A stretch of 64,000 nucleotides of DNA from Paenibacillus typhae (GCF_900099765.1 NZ_FNDX01000023.1:1-64000), one strand, 5' to 3'. Counted from the first letter of the stretch, positions 24,563-33,869 are shown. Numbers and translations are program-made. The notes: generated from the letters alone by a model not told the origin.

Positions 24563-26026
24563 ATGTCCCTGGTAGTGAGGCAGGCAGAGAAAATCAGAAA
24601 CTATGTGGACGGAAGCTGGGTGGATTCACCCTCCGCACAGGAAGAGGAGGTATTCAATCCGGCAACCGGCGAGGTGATCGCCTATGTTCCGATCTCAAGC
24701 AGGGAGGAAGTGGCTGCTGCAGTCCATGCGGCGGCAATTGCCTATCATTCATGGAAAAGGGTTGCCGTTCCGCGGCGGGCCCGCTATTTCTTCCAGTACC
24801 AGCAGCTGCTGGTGCAGCACCGGGATGAGCTGGCTGATCTGATTACGCTGGAGAACGGCAAGAGCAGGGAGGAGGCGCTGGGTGAGGTGCAGCGCGGCAT
24901 TGAGTGCGTGGAATTCGCCTCGGGAGCTCCTACACTGATGATGGGCAGCCAGCTGCCGGACATCGCCTCCGGCATCGAATCCGGCATGTACCGCTACCCC
25001 CTGGGGGTGATCGGCGGGATTGCGCCGTTTAACTTCCCGATGATGGTGCCCTGCTGGATGTTTCCGCTGGCAGTGGCCTGCGGCAACACCTTTGTGCTGA
25101 AGCCGTCGGAGCGTACGCCGCTGCTGGTTAACCGTCTGGCGGAGCTGTTCGGCGAAGCCGGGTTTCCGCCGGGTGTGCTGAATGTGGTGCACGGTGCGCA
25201 TGAAGTGGTGAACGGCCTGCTGGAGCATGAGGATGTGAAGGCCATTTCCTTTGTCGGCTCACAGCCGGTGGCGGAATATGTGTATAGACAGGGGACCGCT
25301 CACGGCAAACGTGTGCAGGCGCTGGCCGGCGCCAAAAACCACTCGATTGTGCTGCCGGATGCCGACCTGGACAACGCCGTAAGGAATATAACCGCAGCTG
25401 CTTTCGGCTCGGCGGGTGAGCGCTGTATGGCCTGCTCTGTTGTAGTTGTGCATGAGACTATCGCCGATGAGCTGGTTGGCCGCCTGATTCAGGCCGCCGA
25501 CGGCCTGAAGATCGGGGACGGCAGGGAGGACGGTGTATTTCTCGGGCCAGTTATCCGGGAGGCGAATAAGGAACGGACGATCCGCTATATCGAAAAGGGG
25601 ATCGAGGAGCAGGCGGAGCTGGTACGCGACGGCCGGAAGGATAGCGCGGCAGCAGGAGCAGGCTATTTCCTTGGACCGACCATCTTCGACCATGTACAGC
25701 CGGGAATGACGATCTGGCAGGATGAGATTTTTGCTCCTCTGCTGTCTGTGGTGCGCGTAAAGGATCTTGCTGAAGCTATAGAGATTACGAACCGTTCACC
25801 GTTTGCCAACGGTGCTTGTCTGTATACTGACAGTGCCAGCGCGGTCCGCGAGTTCCGGGAAGAGATTGATGCAGGGATGCTGGGCGTGAATCTCGGGGTG
25901 CCGGCACCAATGGCCTTTTTCCCTTTTTCCGGATACAAGAAATCCTTCTACGGCGACCTTCATGCCAACGGGCGTGACGGCGTTGAATTCTACACCCGCA
26001 AGAAGATGATTACTGCACGTTATTAG
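24563..26026 (+). CDS. mmsA: CoA-acylating malonate/methylmalonate semialdehyde dehydrogenase
   Basis: The 487-residue aldehyde dehydrogenase has the NAD-binding IAPFNFPMMVPCWM (Asn157), GSQPVAEYVY, and the catalytic Cys288 in GSAGERCMACSVVV, all features of the MmsA branch that forms an acyl-CoA. In pyrimidine catabolism it would turn malonate semialdehyde (from beta-alanine) to acetyl-CoA, or methylmalonate semialdehyde (from thymine) to propionyl-CoA. It lies in the importer operon and is followed 37 bp later by the matching aminotransferase. AAGAGGTGAGG precedes the ATG. The specific substrate is inferred from context. Confidence 0.9.
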   Translation: MSLVVRQAEKIRNYVDGSWVDSPSAQEEEVFNPATGEVIAYVPISSREEVAAAVHAAAIAYHSWKRVAVPRRARYFFQYQQLLVQHRDELADLITLENGKSREEALGEVQRGIECVEFASGAPTLMMGSQLPDIASGIESGMYRYPLGVIGGIAPFNFPMMVPCWMFPLAVACGNTFVLKPSERTPLLVNRLAELFGEAGFPPGVLNVVHGAHEVVNGLLEHEDVKAISFVGSQPVAEYVYRQGTAHGKRVQALAGAKNHSIVLPDADLDNAVRNITAAAFGSAGERCMACSVVVVHETIADELVGRLIQAADGLKIGDGREDGVFLGPVIREANKERTIRYIEKGIEEQAELVRDGRKDSAAAGAGYFLGPTIFDHVQPGMTIWQDEIFAPLLSVVRVKDLAEAIEITNRSPFANGACLYTDSASAVREFREEIDAGMLGVNLGVPAPMAFFPFSGYKKSFYGDLHANGRDGVEFYTRKKMITARY

Positions 26027-26063
26027 TGTCCCAAATAAGATATTTTGGAGAGGGGAACCTGCC

Positions 26064-27431
26064 ATGCAGAGCCTGGGCAAAGAGAGCGAAGCAGCCATAA
26101 AGAAGGATCAGCGTTATTTATGGCATAACATTACTCCATACAGTGAGCAGAGTCCTCCGATGATTGCGGCTTCGGCCAGCGGGTCATGGGTTACCGATGT
26201 TGACGGCAATAAATATCTCGACGGGATGTCCGGGCTGTGGTGTGTAAATGTCGGGTACGGGCGGAAGGAATTGGCGGAGGCCGCCTATAACCAGCTGCTC
26301 AGCCTGCCGTATTTCCCGCTCACCCAGAGCCATATGCCGGCCATTGCGCTTGCCGAGAAGCTGAATGAATGGCTGGAAGGGGATTATGTGATCTTCTTCT
26401 CCAACAGCGGCTCTGAAGCGAATGAAGCGGCCTTCAAGATCGTCCGCCAGTACCATCAGCAGACTGGGCAGCACTACCGCAGTAAACTCATCGCCCGTTA
26501 CCGCGGCTACCACGGCAGCTCGCTCGGAGCTTTGTCTGCAACAGGCCAGGCACAGCGCAAATACAAATATGAGCCGCTGGCTGCGGGGTTCCTGCATGTG
26601 GCGCCGCCGGACAGCTACCGCCGCCCTGCCGGCATGACTGTGGAGGCGTTCAATCTGCAGTGTGCCCAGGCAATCGAGGATACGATTGTATGGGAGGGCG
26701 CAGAGACTGTAGCTGCTGTAATCATGGAGCCGGTCATTACCGGCGGCGGTGTCATTGTGCCGGAGCAGATTTATCTCGACCGGGTGCAGGAAATCTGCCG
26801 GAAATACGGCGTGCTGCTGATCATGGATGAGGTCATCTGCGGCTTCGGGCGTTCCGGGCGCAAATTCGGCCATCAGAACTTCGGCATCAAGCCGGATATC
26901 GTTACCATGGCCAAGGGGCTGACCAGCGCCTATCTGCCGCTGTCAGCAACTGCGGTGCGTAAGGATATTTATGAGGCTTTTAAGGATAGTAGCGACGGCT
27001 ACGGCCACTTCCGTCATGTAAATACCTTCGGCGGCAATCCGGCGGCCTGTGCGCTTGCTCTCTGCAATCTGGAAATTATGGAGCAGGAGCAGCTGGTGGA
27101 GCGCGCTGATATTCTGGGGCAGAGGCTGTACAGCGGGCTGTCCGGGCTGCTTGATCACAAGCTGGTCGGCGATATCCGCAGCTTCGGACTGATCCTCGGC
27201 ATCGAGCTGGTGGCTGACAAGGCAACCCGGCAGCCTGCCGGACTGGATACTGTCAAAGGCATTATTGCCGATTGTAAAGCTAAAGGGCTTATTATTGGCA
27301 AGAACGGTGACACTGTGGCAGGCTTCAACAATGTACTGACACTCGCACCGCCGCTTTCGTCTACGGATAGTGATATACAATTCATTGTTGATACGCTCAC
27401 AGCTGTGCTGAACGGGAGCTGGGGAGCGTGA
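26064..27431 (+). CDS. Class III aminotransferase, probable beta-alanine:pyruvate type
   Basis: The 455-residue PLP enzyme has SNSGSEANEAAFKIVRQ (phosphate-binding loop), RYRGYHGSS, LLIMDEVICGFGRSG and the Schiff-base lysine in TMAKGLTSAYLPLS. This branch covers omega-amino acid:pyruvate transaminases. With MmsA it would take beta-alanine (from uracil) or 3-aminoisobutyrate (from thymine) to the semialdehyde. GGAGAGG lies before the ATG. The 3' end overlaps the convergent regulator gene by 35 bp, so read-through in either direction would give antisense RNA. Confidence 0.88.
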   Translation: MQSLGKESEAAIKKDQRYLWHNITPYSEQSPPMIAASASGSWVTDVDGNKYLDGMSGLWCVNVGYGRKELAEAAYNQLLSLPYFPLTQSHMPAIALAEKLNEWLEGDYVIFFSNSGSEANEAAFKIVRQYHQQTGQHYRSKLIARYRGYHGSSLGALSATGQAQRKYKYEPLAAGFLHVAPPDSYRRPAGMTVEAFNLQCAQAIEDTIVWEGAETVAAVIMEPVITGGGVIVPEQIYLDRVQEICRKYGVLLIMDEVICGFGRSGRKFGHQNFGIKPDIVTMAKGLTSAYLPLSATAVRKDIYEAFKDSSDGYGHFRHVNTFGGNPAACALALCNLEIMEQEQLVERADILGQRLYSGLSGLLDHKLVGDIRSFGLILGIELVADKATRQPAGLDTVKGIIADCKAKGLIIGKNGDTVAGFNNVLTLAPPLSSTDSDIQFIVDTLTAVLNGSWGA

Positions 27432-29085
27432 GCTTATCGGGATACAGCAGCTGATAGGCGCGCAGGGCAACCTGGATCGAGATGCGGTTCTCGGGGAGCA
27501 TGAAGTCCTCGCCGAGCAGTTCGGTGATTTTGTCCAGCCGGTAATAAAGGGACTGCCTGACAATGAACAGGTTGCGGGCGGCGATTTGCTTGGAGCCGTC
27601 ATGATCGAGGAACACGCGCAGTGTCAACATCAGCTCGCTGCCCTTCGACTGGTCATGATCGATCAGCGGCCCCAGATAGCTGCGGATGAAGTTCTCCAGC
27701 GTCTTCCCGTCATTAAGGTTGAGGAGCAGCTGGAACACGCCCAGCTCTTCATAGAAGAGTACCGGCTTCTGGTAACAAGAATAGAGTGACAGGGATTGTA
27801 CTGCCTCCTGATAGCCGGCATATGCCTGCTTCAGGCCTTTGTGGGACTTGCTGACTCCGGTAACGAGCTGCAGGTCCTTTAATTTTTCATCAGCGCGGAT
27901 GTGCTGAAGGGCATCCAGTGCCTGCTGCAGCCTTAGCTTGCCGGGGAGCCTGGACTGGATGTCGAGTGCAATGACGGTAAGCCGGTTATTCTTCAGCGTA
28001 ATCAGAGGCCGCAGGGAGTATTTCTCAAATAGGGACCTGATGATGAGTGAAAGGTGGAAGGTGATGGATTCCCAGTCGTTCTCCGAGCTGTTCCATTTCA
28101 CATCGCGCGGATTCTCGATTTCAATCAGACAGACCCGGTAGCTCAGCTCGTTCACGATATTAAAGTCGGGGCCGACCAGACCCTTGAGCCGGTTGTCATC
28201 CTCGATACGTCCGCTGATCAGCTCATCGACCCACAGATTCTCCGAAAACAGCTTGCGTTCTTCCATATATCGGGTACGCAGCAGCTCCTGTGCAATCGAG
28301 AGTGAGGCGGAATCCAGCAGCAGACAGTCGAATTCCTGCGGCTTATGATTGCTGATCATCATAATATAAGCCCAGGTCTGGTCGAGCGCCCCTACCGGCT
28401 TCAAGGCAATCTTTCTGTGTCCGAACTCGCGGATGCAGGGTGCGGCATCGGGCTGTATGCCCTCAAGCTCATCGTCAAGCGATTCAAAGAAGCCAAGCAG
28501 CGGGAGCTGCTCTTCCGGAGGAAGCGCCGGGAAAAACAACGGCTTGCCTTGGAGCTGCATATAGACGATTTGGGTGCGGGTGCTTTTGCATAACAGCTGC
28601 AGTACCTTCAGGGTTCCCTGGGAGGTCAGGGTAAGACGGTGGAATTCACGGGAAATGCTCTCCAGCTCCTGCAGCATCTTGTGGTGGCGGTTGATGATGA
28701 GGGAATGCAGGTCAAGTGTAATGTCTACGAAGCGTACGGTGCGGGTGAATGCGATCAGCGGAAAATCATGGCGGTCTGCAAGCTCGATCATCTCCTGGGG
28801 AATTGTGCTGAAGTAAGCCCCGAGCTCGATGCAGAGACAGGCGGCGTTTTTATCAATCAGATTTTGCAAAAAGGCCAGGGAAGCCCCTGTATCCGCGCTG
28901 GCTCCCATACCTGTTGTCAGGATCATTTCCTCCCCGTGGATCAGACTTTCAAAGCTGGCGCTCTCCAGTACATGCACCCAGCGGATTGCCCGGTTCAGCC
29001 CGTTTTTCCCACCGGCGATCACGGCATCTGCGAACAGCGGTCTTCTCAGTGCGTCCCGGACCGTAAATACAAGTTCCCAATCCAT
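27397..29085 (-). CDS. PucR-family transcriptional regulator of pyrimidine catabolism
   Basis: The 562-residue regulator has an N-terminal PucR domain (VRDALRRPLFADAVIAGG, WVHVLES, EMILTTGMG), a middle GGDEF-like/CdaR-type region, and a C-terminal helix-turn-helix with NLFIVRQSLYYRLDKITELLG. Members in Bacilli control purine, pyrimidine and hydantoin catabolism, usually as activators. It lies between the importer-aminotransferase operon and the preT operon, transcribed against the first. It is the best candidate reader of the paired dyads at 20672 and 29321. A separate perfect dyad (29148-29166) lies upstream of its own start. Confidence 0.87.
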   Translation of the reverse strand: MDWELVFTVRDALRRPLFADAVIAGGKNGLNRAIRWVHVLESASFESLIHGEEMILTTGMGASADTGASLAFLQNLIDKNAACLCIELGAYFSTIPQEMIELADRHDFPLIAFTRTVRFVDITLDLHSLIINRHHKMLQELESISREFHRLTLTSQGTLKVLQLLCKSTRTQIVYMQLQGKPLFFPALPPEEQLPLLGFFESLDDELEGIQPDAAPCIREFGHRKIALKPVGALDQTWAYIMMISNHKPQEFDCLLLDSASLSIAQELLRTRYMEERKLFSENLWVDELISGRIEDDNRLKGLVGPDFNIVNELSYRVCLIEIENPRDVKWNSSENDWESITFHLSLIIRSLFEKYSLRPLITLKNNRLTVIALDIQSRLPGKLRLQQALDALQHIRADEKLKDLQLVTGVSKSHKGLKQAYAGYQEAVQSLSLYSCYQKPVLFYEELGVFQLLLNLNDGKTLENFIRSYLGPLIDHDQSKGSELMLTLRVFLDHDGSKQIAARNLFIVRQSLYYRLDKITELLGEDFMLPENRISIQVALRAYQLLYPDKLTLPSSRSAQL

Positions 29086-29147
29086 ATGCTTTCCCCCTCG
29101 CTCTTTATCCTGCTTGCTATCTCCGGCGTAAAAAATACACTTTTGAA

Positions 29148-29166
29148 ATTAGACAATGTGTCTAAT
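29148..29166. promoter_or_regulatory. Perfect dyad upstream of the pucR-like gene
   Basis: ATTAGACA-ATG-TGTCTAAT is a perfect 8-3-8 inverted repeat, 63 nt before the regulator's start and 248 nt before preT. Its position fits a promoter-proximal operator. The 328-bp gap 29086-29413 contains only this site and the preT dyad. Confidence 0.6.
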
Positions 29167-29320
29167 GTAACAAAAAAACGAAATGGATATAGTTTGAATA
29201 TAATATGTTAGGAAATGTGACTTAATGTGATGCTGAATAAAGGGGCTTATTAGGTTTGAAGTATATTTTACTACATTAGGCCCGGAGTGTAAGCAAAATA
29301 TTAAGGAGAATATCGTAATA

Positions 29321-29339
29321 ATGTTATTATATATAACAT
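29321..29339. promoter_or_regulatory. Candidate pyrimidine-operon operator, copy 2
   Basis: ATGTTA-N7-TAACAT followed by TGAT, 74 nt before preT. Arms, gap length and trailing bases match copy 1 at 20672-20690; the 7-nt centre differs. Confidence 0.65.
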
Positions 29340-29413
29340 TGATCTGTCTTTAGAAGTTAGATTGTCACTGTCTTCTTCGAGGCAGGTAATGAAATTAAAG
29401 GGAGGGATAACTG

Positions 29414-30805
29414 ATGGAGCACTCTTCTCCGTTAACTGCATTTACACCTGATATGTTTATGCGCAATTTTGCCGAGGCGGAGCCCGGACTCAGCCGCAAG
29501 GGCGCAATGGAGGAATCCAACCGCTGTCTCTATTGTTATGATGCGCCCTGCATCAAGGCTTGCCCCACCGGTATCAATATTCCTTCCTTTATTAAGCGGA
29601 TTGCTACCGATAATCTGAAGGGCTCAGCCATGACGATTATGGAGTCCAATCCGGTTGGCGCCAGCTGTGCGCGGGTCTGTCCGACCGAGGAGCTCTGTGA
29701 GGGGGCCTGCGTACTGAACGATGCCTCCGCGCCGATTCAGATCGGACTGCTGCAGCGTTATGCCACCGACTGGGCCGTTAACAGCGGAATCCAGCTGTTT
29801 AAAGCGGGTGTGCCAAACGGCAGGAGGGTTGCTGTCATCGGCGGTGGTCCGGCAGGCTTGTCCGCTGCCAGAGAGCTGGCACGCGAAGGGTTTGCCGTGG
29901 TGGTCTATGAGGCCAAGCCGCTTGCAGGCGGACTGAATACACACGGGATCGTGTCCTTCCGGCTGCCGCAGTCGATCTCGCTGTGGGAAGTGGAGCAGGT
30001 TGAGAAGCTGGGTGTGCAGATCTTAACCGGAGTCAAGGTTGGAGTGGATATTACTGTGGAGGAGCTCAGGGAAAATTATGATGCCATAGTGCTCGCAGCC
30101 GGAATGGGCTATGTGCCGCCGCTCGGCATTGAAGGCGAGAAGCTTTCCGGTGTTTATGATGCCATAGAGCTGGTTGAAACGACCAAGACGGGGGTTCCGA
30201 CGCTGGAGCTGATGGGACAGCGCGTCGCCGTAATCGGCGCAGGCAATACCGCCATTGATGCGGCTACCTGCTCGGTGCGGCTCGGAGCCGAGAGTGTCAA
30301 AATGGTCTACCGCCGTACCCGGAGTGAGATGACCGCTTATGACTTTGAATATGAATTCGCCAAGCAGGAGGGCGTGGAATTCAACTGGCTGACACTGCCC
30401 AAACGGATTGTCGGCGATGCACTGGGCAATGTGACCGGACTGGAATGCGTCCGGATGAAGCTGACCGGTGAAACAGGCAAGGATGGACGTCTGACGCCGA
30501 TGCCGGTTGAAGGCTCGGAATTCGTCATGCCGGTTGATGCTGTAGTTATAGCAATCGGACAGAAGCGGCGGATTGACCTGATTGAGTCGCTGGGGCTGGA
30601 GCATGACCGGGGCGTGGTGAAGATTGACCGGAAGACCGGACGGACCTCTGATCCGATGATCTATGCTGCCGGCGATATCGTCTTCGGCTCCGGCAACGGT
30701 GAGGCAATGGTTGTATCAGCCGCCCAGCAGGGCAAGGATGCGGCTTATGCCATAGTCAGGCAGTTATCCGGTCTGCAGGACAGTGTAGTGGGTTCTGCGG
30801 TTTAA
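29414..30805 (+). CDS. preT: Dihydropyrimidine dehydrogenase, flavin subunit PreT
   Basis: PreT passes electrons from NAD(P)H to PreA, which reduces uracil or thymine to the 5,6-dihydro form. The 463-residue protein has N-terminal iron-sulfur ligands (CLYCYDAPCIKACP and GASCARVCPTEELCEGAC), an FAD-binding VIGGGPAGLSAAREL at about 137, a NAD(P)-binding VIGAGNTAIDAA at about 275, and AAGDIVFGSGNGEAMV near the end. This is the layout of the small subunit of glutamate-synthase-like oxidoreductases. AAGGGAGGG lies before the ATG. preA follows 82 bp later. Confidence 0.92.
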   Translation: MEHSSPLTAFTPDMFMRNFAEAEPGLSRKGAMEESNRCLYCYDAPCIKACPTGINIPSFIKRIATDNLKGSAMTIMESNPVGASCARVCPTEELCEGACVLNDASAPIQIGLLQRYATDWAVNSGIQLFKAGVPNGRRVAVIGGGPAGLSAARELAREGFAVVVYEAKPLAGGLNTHGIVSFRLPQSISLWEVEQVEKLGVQILTGVKVGVDITVEELRENYDAIVLAAGMGYVPPLGIEGEKLSGVYDAIELVETTKTGVPTLELMGQRVAVIGAGNTAIDAATCSVRLGAESVKMVYRRTRSEMTAYDFEYEFAKQEGVEFNWLTLPKRIVGDALGNVTGLECVRMKLTGETGKDGRLTPMPVEGSEFVMPVDAVVIAIGQKRRIDLIESLGLEHDRGVVKIDRKTGRTSDPMIYAAGDIVFGSGNGEAMVVSAAQQGKDAAYAIVRQLSGLQDSVVGSAV

Positions 30806-30887
30806 CCGCTGCCTCGCAGACAGACAGGAATATGCAACGCAGCCCGGCGGGTATCCCCGGACTACATATGACAGGGAGGGAACAACT

Positions 30888-32177
30888 ATGGCAGATCTGC
30901 GAATTGATCTTGCAGGAATTCAATCACCCAATCCGTTCTGGCTGGCTTCCGCGCCGCCTACCAATACAGGCTATCAGGTGCAGCGGGCCTTCGAGGCCGG
31001 CTGGGGCGGCGCCGTCTGGAAGACGCTGGGCGATCCGATCATTAACACCTCGTCGCGTTTTGCGGCAGTTCATTTCAACGGGCAGCGCGTAGCAGGCTTC
31101 AACAATATTGAGCTGATCACGGACCGGCCGCTGGAGGTAAACCTGAAGGAAATTTACGAAACGAAAAAGAAATTTCCCGGCCATGCGGTGATTGCCTCCT
31201 TGATGGTAGAGCCCAAGCGGGAGAAATGGCATGAGATCGTCAAGCGGGTGGAGGATGTCGGGGTTGACGGGCTGGAGCTGAACTTCGGCTGCCCGCACGG
31301 GATGGCTGAGCGCGGAATGGGTGCTGCTTCAGGCCAGCAGCCTGATCTCGTACAGGCACAGACGACCTGGGTCAAGGAAGTGGCGACCACACCGGTAATT
31401 GTCAAGCTCACTCCTAATATCACTGACATTACCGTTGTTGCCCGCCATGCGGCCAAAGGCGGCGCAGATGCAATCAGCCTGATCAATACGATTAACAGCC
31501 TGGCGGGAGTGGATATTCACAGCTGGAACACCATTCCGCATGTTGGCGGACAAGGTGCACACGGCGGTTACTGCGGACCTGCTGTCAAGCCGATTGCCCT
31601 GAGCATGGTGGCTGAATGTGCGCGTGACCGCGGGGTCGGCATTCCGATCTCAGGAATCGGCGGCATCTCCACCTGGCAGGACGTAGTTGAGTTCATGCTG
31701 ATGGGGGCGACCGGCATCCAGGTCTGTACGGCGGTCATGCATCACGGCTTCCGGATCGTTGAAGAGATGATAGACGGCTTGAATAACTATCTGGATGACA
31801 AAGGGCTCGCTTCGGTAACAGAGCTGATCGGCAAATCGGTGCCGAAATACTCCAACTGGGGTGACCTCGATCTGAATTACAAAGTCGTTGCACGGATCAA
31901 CGAAGACAACTGCATTAACTGCAACAAGTGCCACATTGCCTGCGAAGATGCTTCTCATCAATGTATTGATATGCTCACGAATGCTGACGGCAAGGCGGTT
32001 CTGCAGGTGCGTGAGGAAGACTGTGTAGGCTGCAACCTGTGCTCCATTGTCTGCCCGGCTGACGGCGCAATTGATATGATCGCGCTGGACAGCGGGGCGG
32101 CGCCGATGACCTGGAACCAGCGGCAGCAGGTAATCAGCACCCTGAACGGCTCATATTCAGAAGCGGAGGTGGTTTAA
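30888..32177 (+). CDS. preA: Dihydropyrimidine dehydrogenase, catalytic subunit PreA
   Basis: The 429-residue subunit has an FMN-binding TIM barrel of the dihydroorotate-dehydrogenase type (IQSPNPFWLASAPPT, GLELNFGCPHGM, TPVIVKLTPNI, GIGGISTWQDVVEFMLMGATGIQVCTAV) and two C-terminal [4Fe-4S] ferredoxin motifs, CINCNKCHIAC and CVGCNLCSIVCP. The sequence CPH in GCPHGM matches uracil-reducing enzymes. PreA forms the complex with PreT and carries out the first step of reductive pyrimidine breakdown. The hydantoinase gene starts one base after its stop. Confidence 0.93.
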   Translation: MADLRIDLAGIQSPNPFWLASAPPTNTGYQVQRAFEAGWGGAVWKTLGDPIINTSSRFAAVHFNGQRVAGFNNIELITDRPLEVNLKEIYETKKKFPGHAVIASLMVEPKREKWHEIVKRVEDVGVDGLELNFGCPHGMAERGMGAASGQQPDLVQAQTTWVKEVATTPVIVKLTPNITDITVVARHAAKGGADAISLINTINSLAGVDIHSWNTIPHVGGQGAHGGYCGPAVKPIALSMVAECARDRGVGIPISGIGGISTWQDVVEFMLMGATGIQVCTAVMHHGFRIVEEMIDGLNNYLDDKGLASVTELIGKSVPKYSNWGDLDLNYKVVARINEDNCINCNKCHIACEDASHQCIDMLTNADGKAVLQVREEDCVGCNLCSIVCPADGAIDMIALDSGAAPMTWNQRQQVISTLNGSYSEAEVV

Positions 32178-32178
32178 G

Positions 32179-33606
32179 ATGGCCAAAATCATCAAGAACG
32201 GAACTATCGTCACTGCTGCAGACACGTATACTGGGGATGTCCTGATTGAAAACGGGATTGTAACCGGAATTGGACTGAATCTGGAGGTGCCGGGCGCTGA
32301 AATTGTGGATGCCTCCGGCTGCTATGTGTTCCCGGGAGGGATAGATCCGCACACCCACCTGGATATGCCTTTTGGCGGAACGGTCACCGCCGATGACTTC
32401 GAGAGCGGGACGATCGCCGCTGCCTACGGCGGTACGACAACCGTAATTGACTTCTGCCTCACCACCAAAGGCCAGCCGCTGCAGAGCGCTGTGGATACAT
32501 GGCATAACAAATCACAGGGCAAAGCTGTGATTGACTACAGCTTCCACCTGATGGTGTCCGAGTTAAATGACCGGGTGCTCGGCGAGCTGCCACAGATTAT
32601 CGAACAAGAGGGCATCACTTCACTGAAGGTATTCATGGCTTACAAGAATACTTTCCAGGCTGATGACGGCGTATTGTACAAAACACTGCAGGCCGCCAAG
32701 CGGGAGGGTGCGCTTGTTATGGTTCATGCCGAGAACGGGGATGTGATTGAATATCTGGTGGAGCAGGCGCTGGCAGCCGGCAATACAGACCCGATCTATC
32801 ATGCTCTGACCCGGCCGCCGGAGCTCGAAGGTGAAGCTACCGGCCGGGCTGCTTATCTGACCGAGTTGACTGATTCGCAGCTTTACGTGGTTCATGTCAC
32901 TTGTGCTGAAGCGGTATGGAAGATTGCCGAGGCCCGTAAGAAAGGGCTGCGTGTCTACGGCGAGACCTGCCCGCAGTATCTTGTGCTGGATCAGACTGCG
33001 CTTGAGAAGCCGGACTTTGAGGGCGCCAAGTACGTATGGTCACCGCCGCTGCGCGAGCAGTGGAATCAGGATGTGCTGTGGGATGCGCTGTGGAACGGTT
33101 CGCTGCAGACCATCGGCTCCGACCAGTGTTCCTTTGATTTCAAGGGGCAGAAGGATCTGGGACGCGGTGATTTCTCCAAAATCCCGAACGGCGGACCGAC
33201 CATCGAGGACCGCTTCAGCCTGCTGTACTCCGAGGGTGTGCAGAAAGGCCGCATCTCATTGAACAAGTTCGTTGATATCATCTCTACCTCAAGCGCCAGG
33301 CTGTTCGGCCTTTTCCCGCAGAAGGGAACGATCGCCATCGGCAGTGATGCCGATATTGTCATCTTTGATCCTTCCGTTGAAAGAACTCTTTCGGCTGCAA
33401 CCCATCACATGAACGTCGATTATAATGCGTTTGAAGGCTTTGAGATCAAGGGCGAACCGGTATCAGTGTTAAGCCGCGGCGAGTTTGTCATCCGTGACAA
33501 GCAGTTCGTCGGGCAGGCGGGGGCAGGTCAGTACCTGCGCCGCAAACGGTTCGAGGCGGAGACGGCATTTCCCGCCAAAGCGGAGATCAGCGGAGGAGTG
33601 GTGTGA
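32179..33606 (+). CDS. hydA: Dihydropyrimidinase (D-hydantoinase)
   Basis: The enzyme opens dihydrouracil or dihydrothymine to N-carbamoyl-beta-amino acids. The 475-residue amidohydrolase has the zinc ligands His58 and His60 in GGIDPHTHLD and the carboxylated lysine Lys150 in TSLKVFMAYK, at the position known for Bacillus hydantoinases. Further motifs are MVHAENGDVI, YVVHVTCAEA and IGSDQCSFD. It follows preA directly. The N-carbamoyl-beta-alanine amidohydrolase that should act next is absent from the window. Confidence 0.93.
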   Translation: MAKIIKNGTIVTAADTYTGDVLIENGIVTGIGLNLEVPGAEIVDASGCYVFPGGIDPHTHLDMPFGGTVTADDFESGTIAAAYGGTTTVIDFCLTTKGQPLQSAVDTWHNKSQGKAVIDYSFHLMVSELNDRVLGELPQIIEQEGITSLKVFMAYKNTFQADDGVLYKTLQAAKREGALVMVHAENGDVIEYLVEQALAAGNTDPIYHALTRPPELEGEATGRAAYLTELTDSQLYVVHVTCAEAVWKIAEARKKGLRVYGETCPQYLVLDQTALEKPDFEGAKYVWSPPLREQWNQDVLWDALWNGSLQTIGSDQCSFDFKGQKDLGRGDFSKIPNGGPTIEDRFSLLYSEGVQKGRISLNKFVDIISTSSARLFGLFPQKGTIAIGSDADIVIFDPSVERTLSAATHHMNVDYNAFEGFEIKGEPVSVLSRGEFVIRDKQFVGQAGAGQYLRRKRFEAETAFPAKAEISGGVV

Positions 33607-33607
33607 T

Positions 33608-33847
33608 ATGTCAGCATTTGCGGAGTTTGACAAGGAGCGGCAGGCTGTTGATAAGCTGCTGCAGCAGGGTTATGGAATAGTAAATATCAAAGAGGATCTG
33701 GACGGTGCCGAGGTAACATTTATCCGCAGTGGTTCAGACGGTGACCCGGTAAAGCTGCTGCTGCTGACGGCGGATGCGCGCAAGCATGTGACTACAGCCG
33801 TTTTTGCCGGGATCAGGCCGGCAGCGCCGGTTGAAGCTTCTATTTAA
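33608..33847 (+). CDS. Small protein of unknown function in the pyrimidine operon
   Basis: A 79-residue protein starts at 33608, one base after the hydantoinase stop, with GGAGGAG 9 nt upstream. It has no membrane segment or cysteine. Predicted order is helix (FAEFDKERQAVDKLLQQGY), strand-strand (IVNIKEDLDGAEVTFIR), strand (PVKLLLLTADARKH) and a short tail. I recognise no family. Tight coupling to hydA and its position before the terminator show it is a genuine operon member; it could assist enzyme assembly or sense a metabolite, but nothing in the sequence decides this. A longer frame to 33485 overlaps hydA and is not supported. Confidence 0.75.
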   Translation: MSAFAEFDKERQAVDKLLQQGYGIVNIKEDLDGAEVTFIRSGSDGDPVKLLLLTADARKHVTTAVFAGIRPAAPVEASI

Positions 33848-33869
33848 TATATGAATTAGAAGCTGGCAG

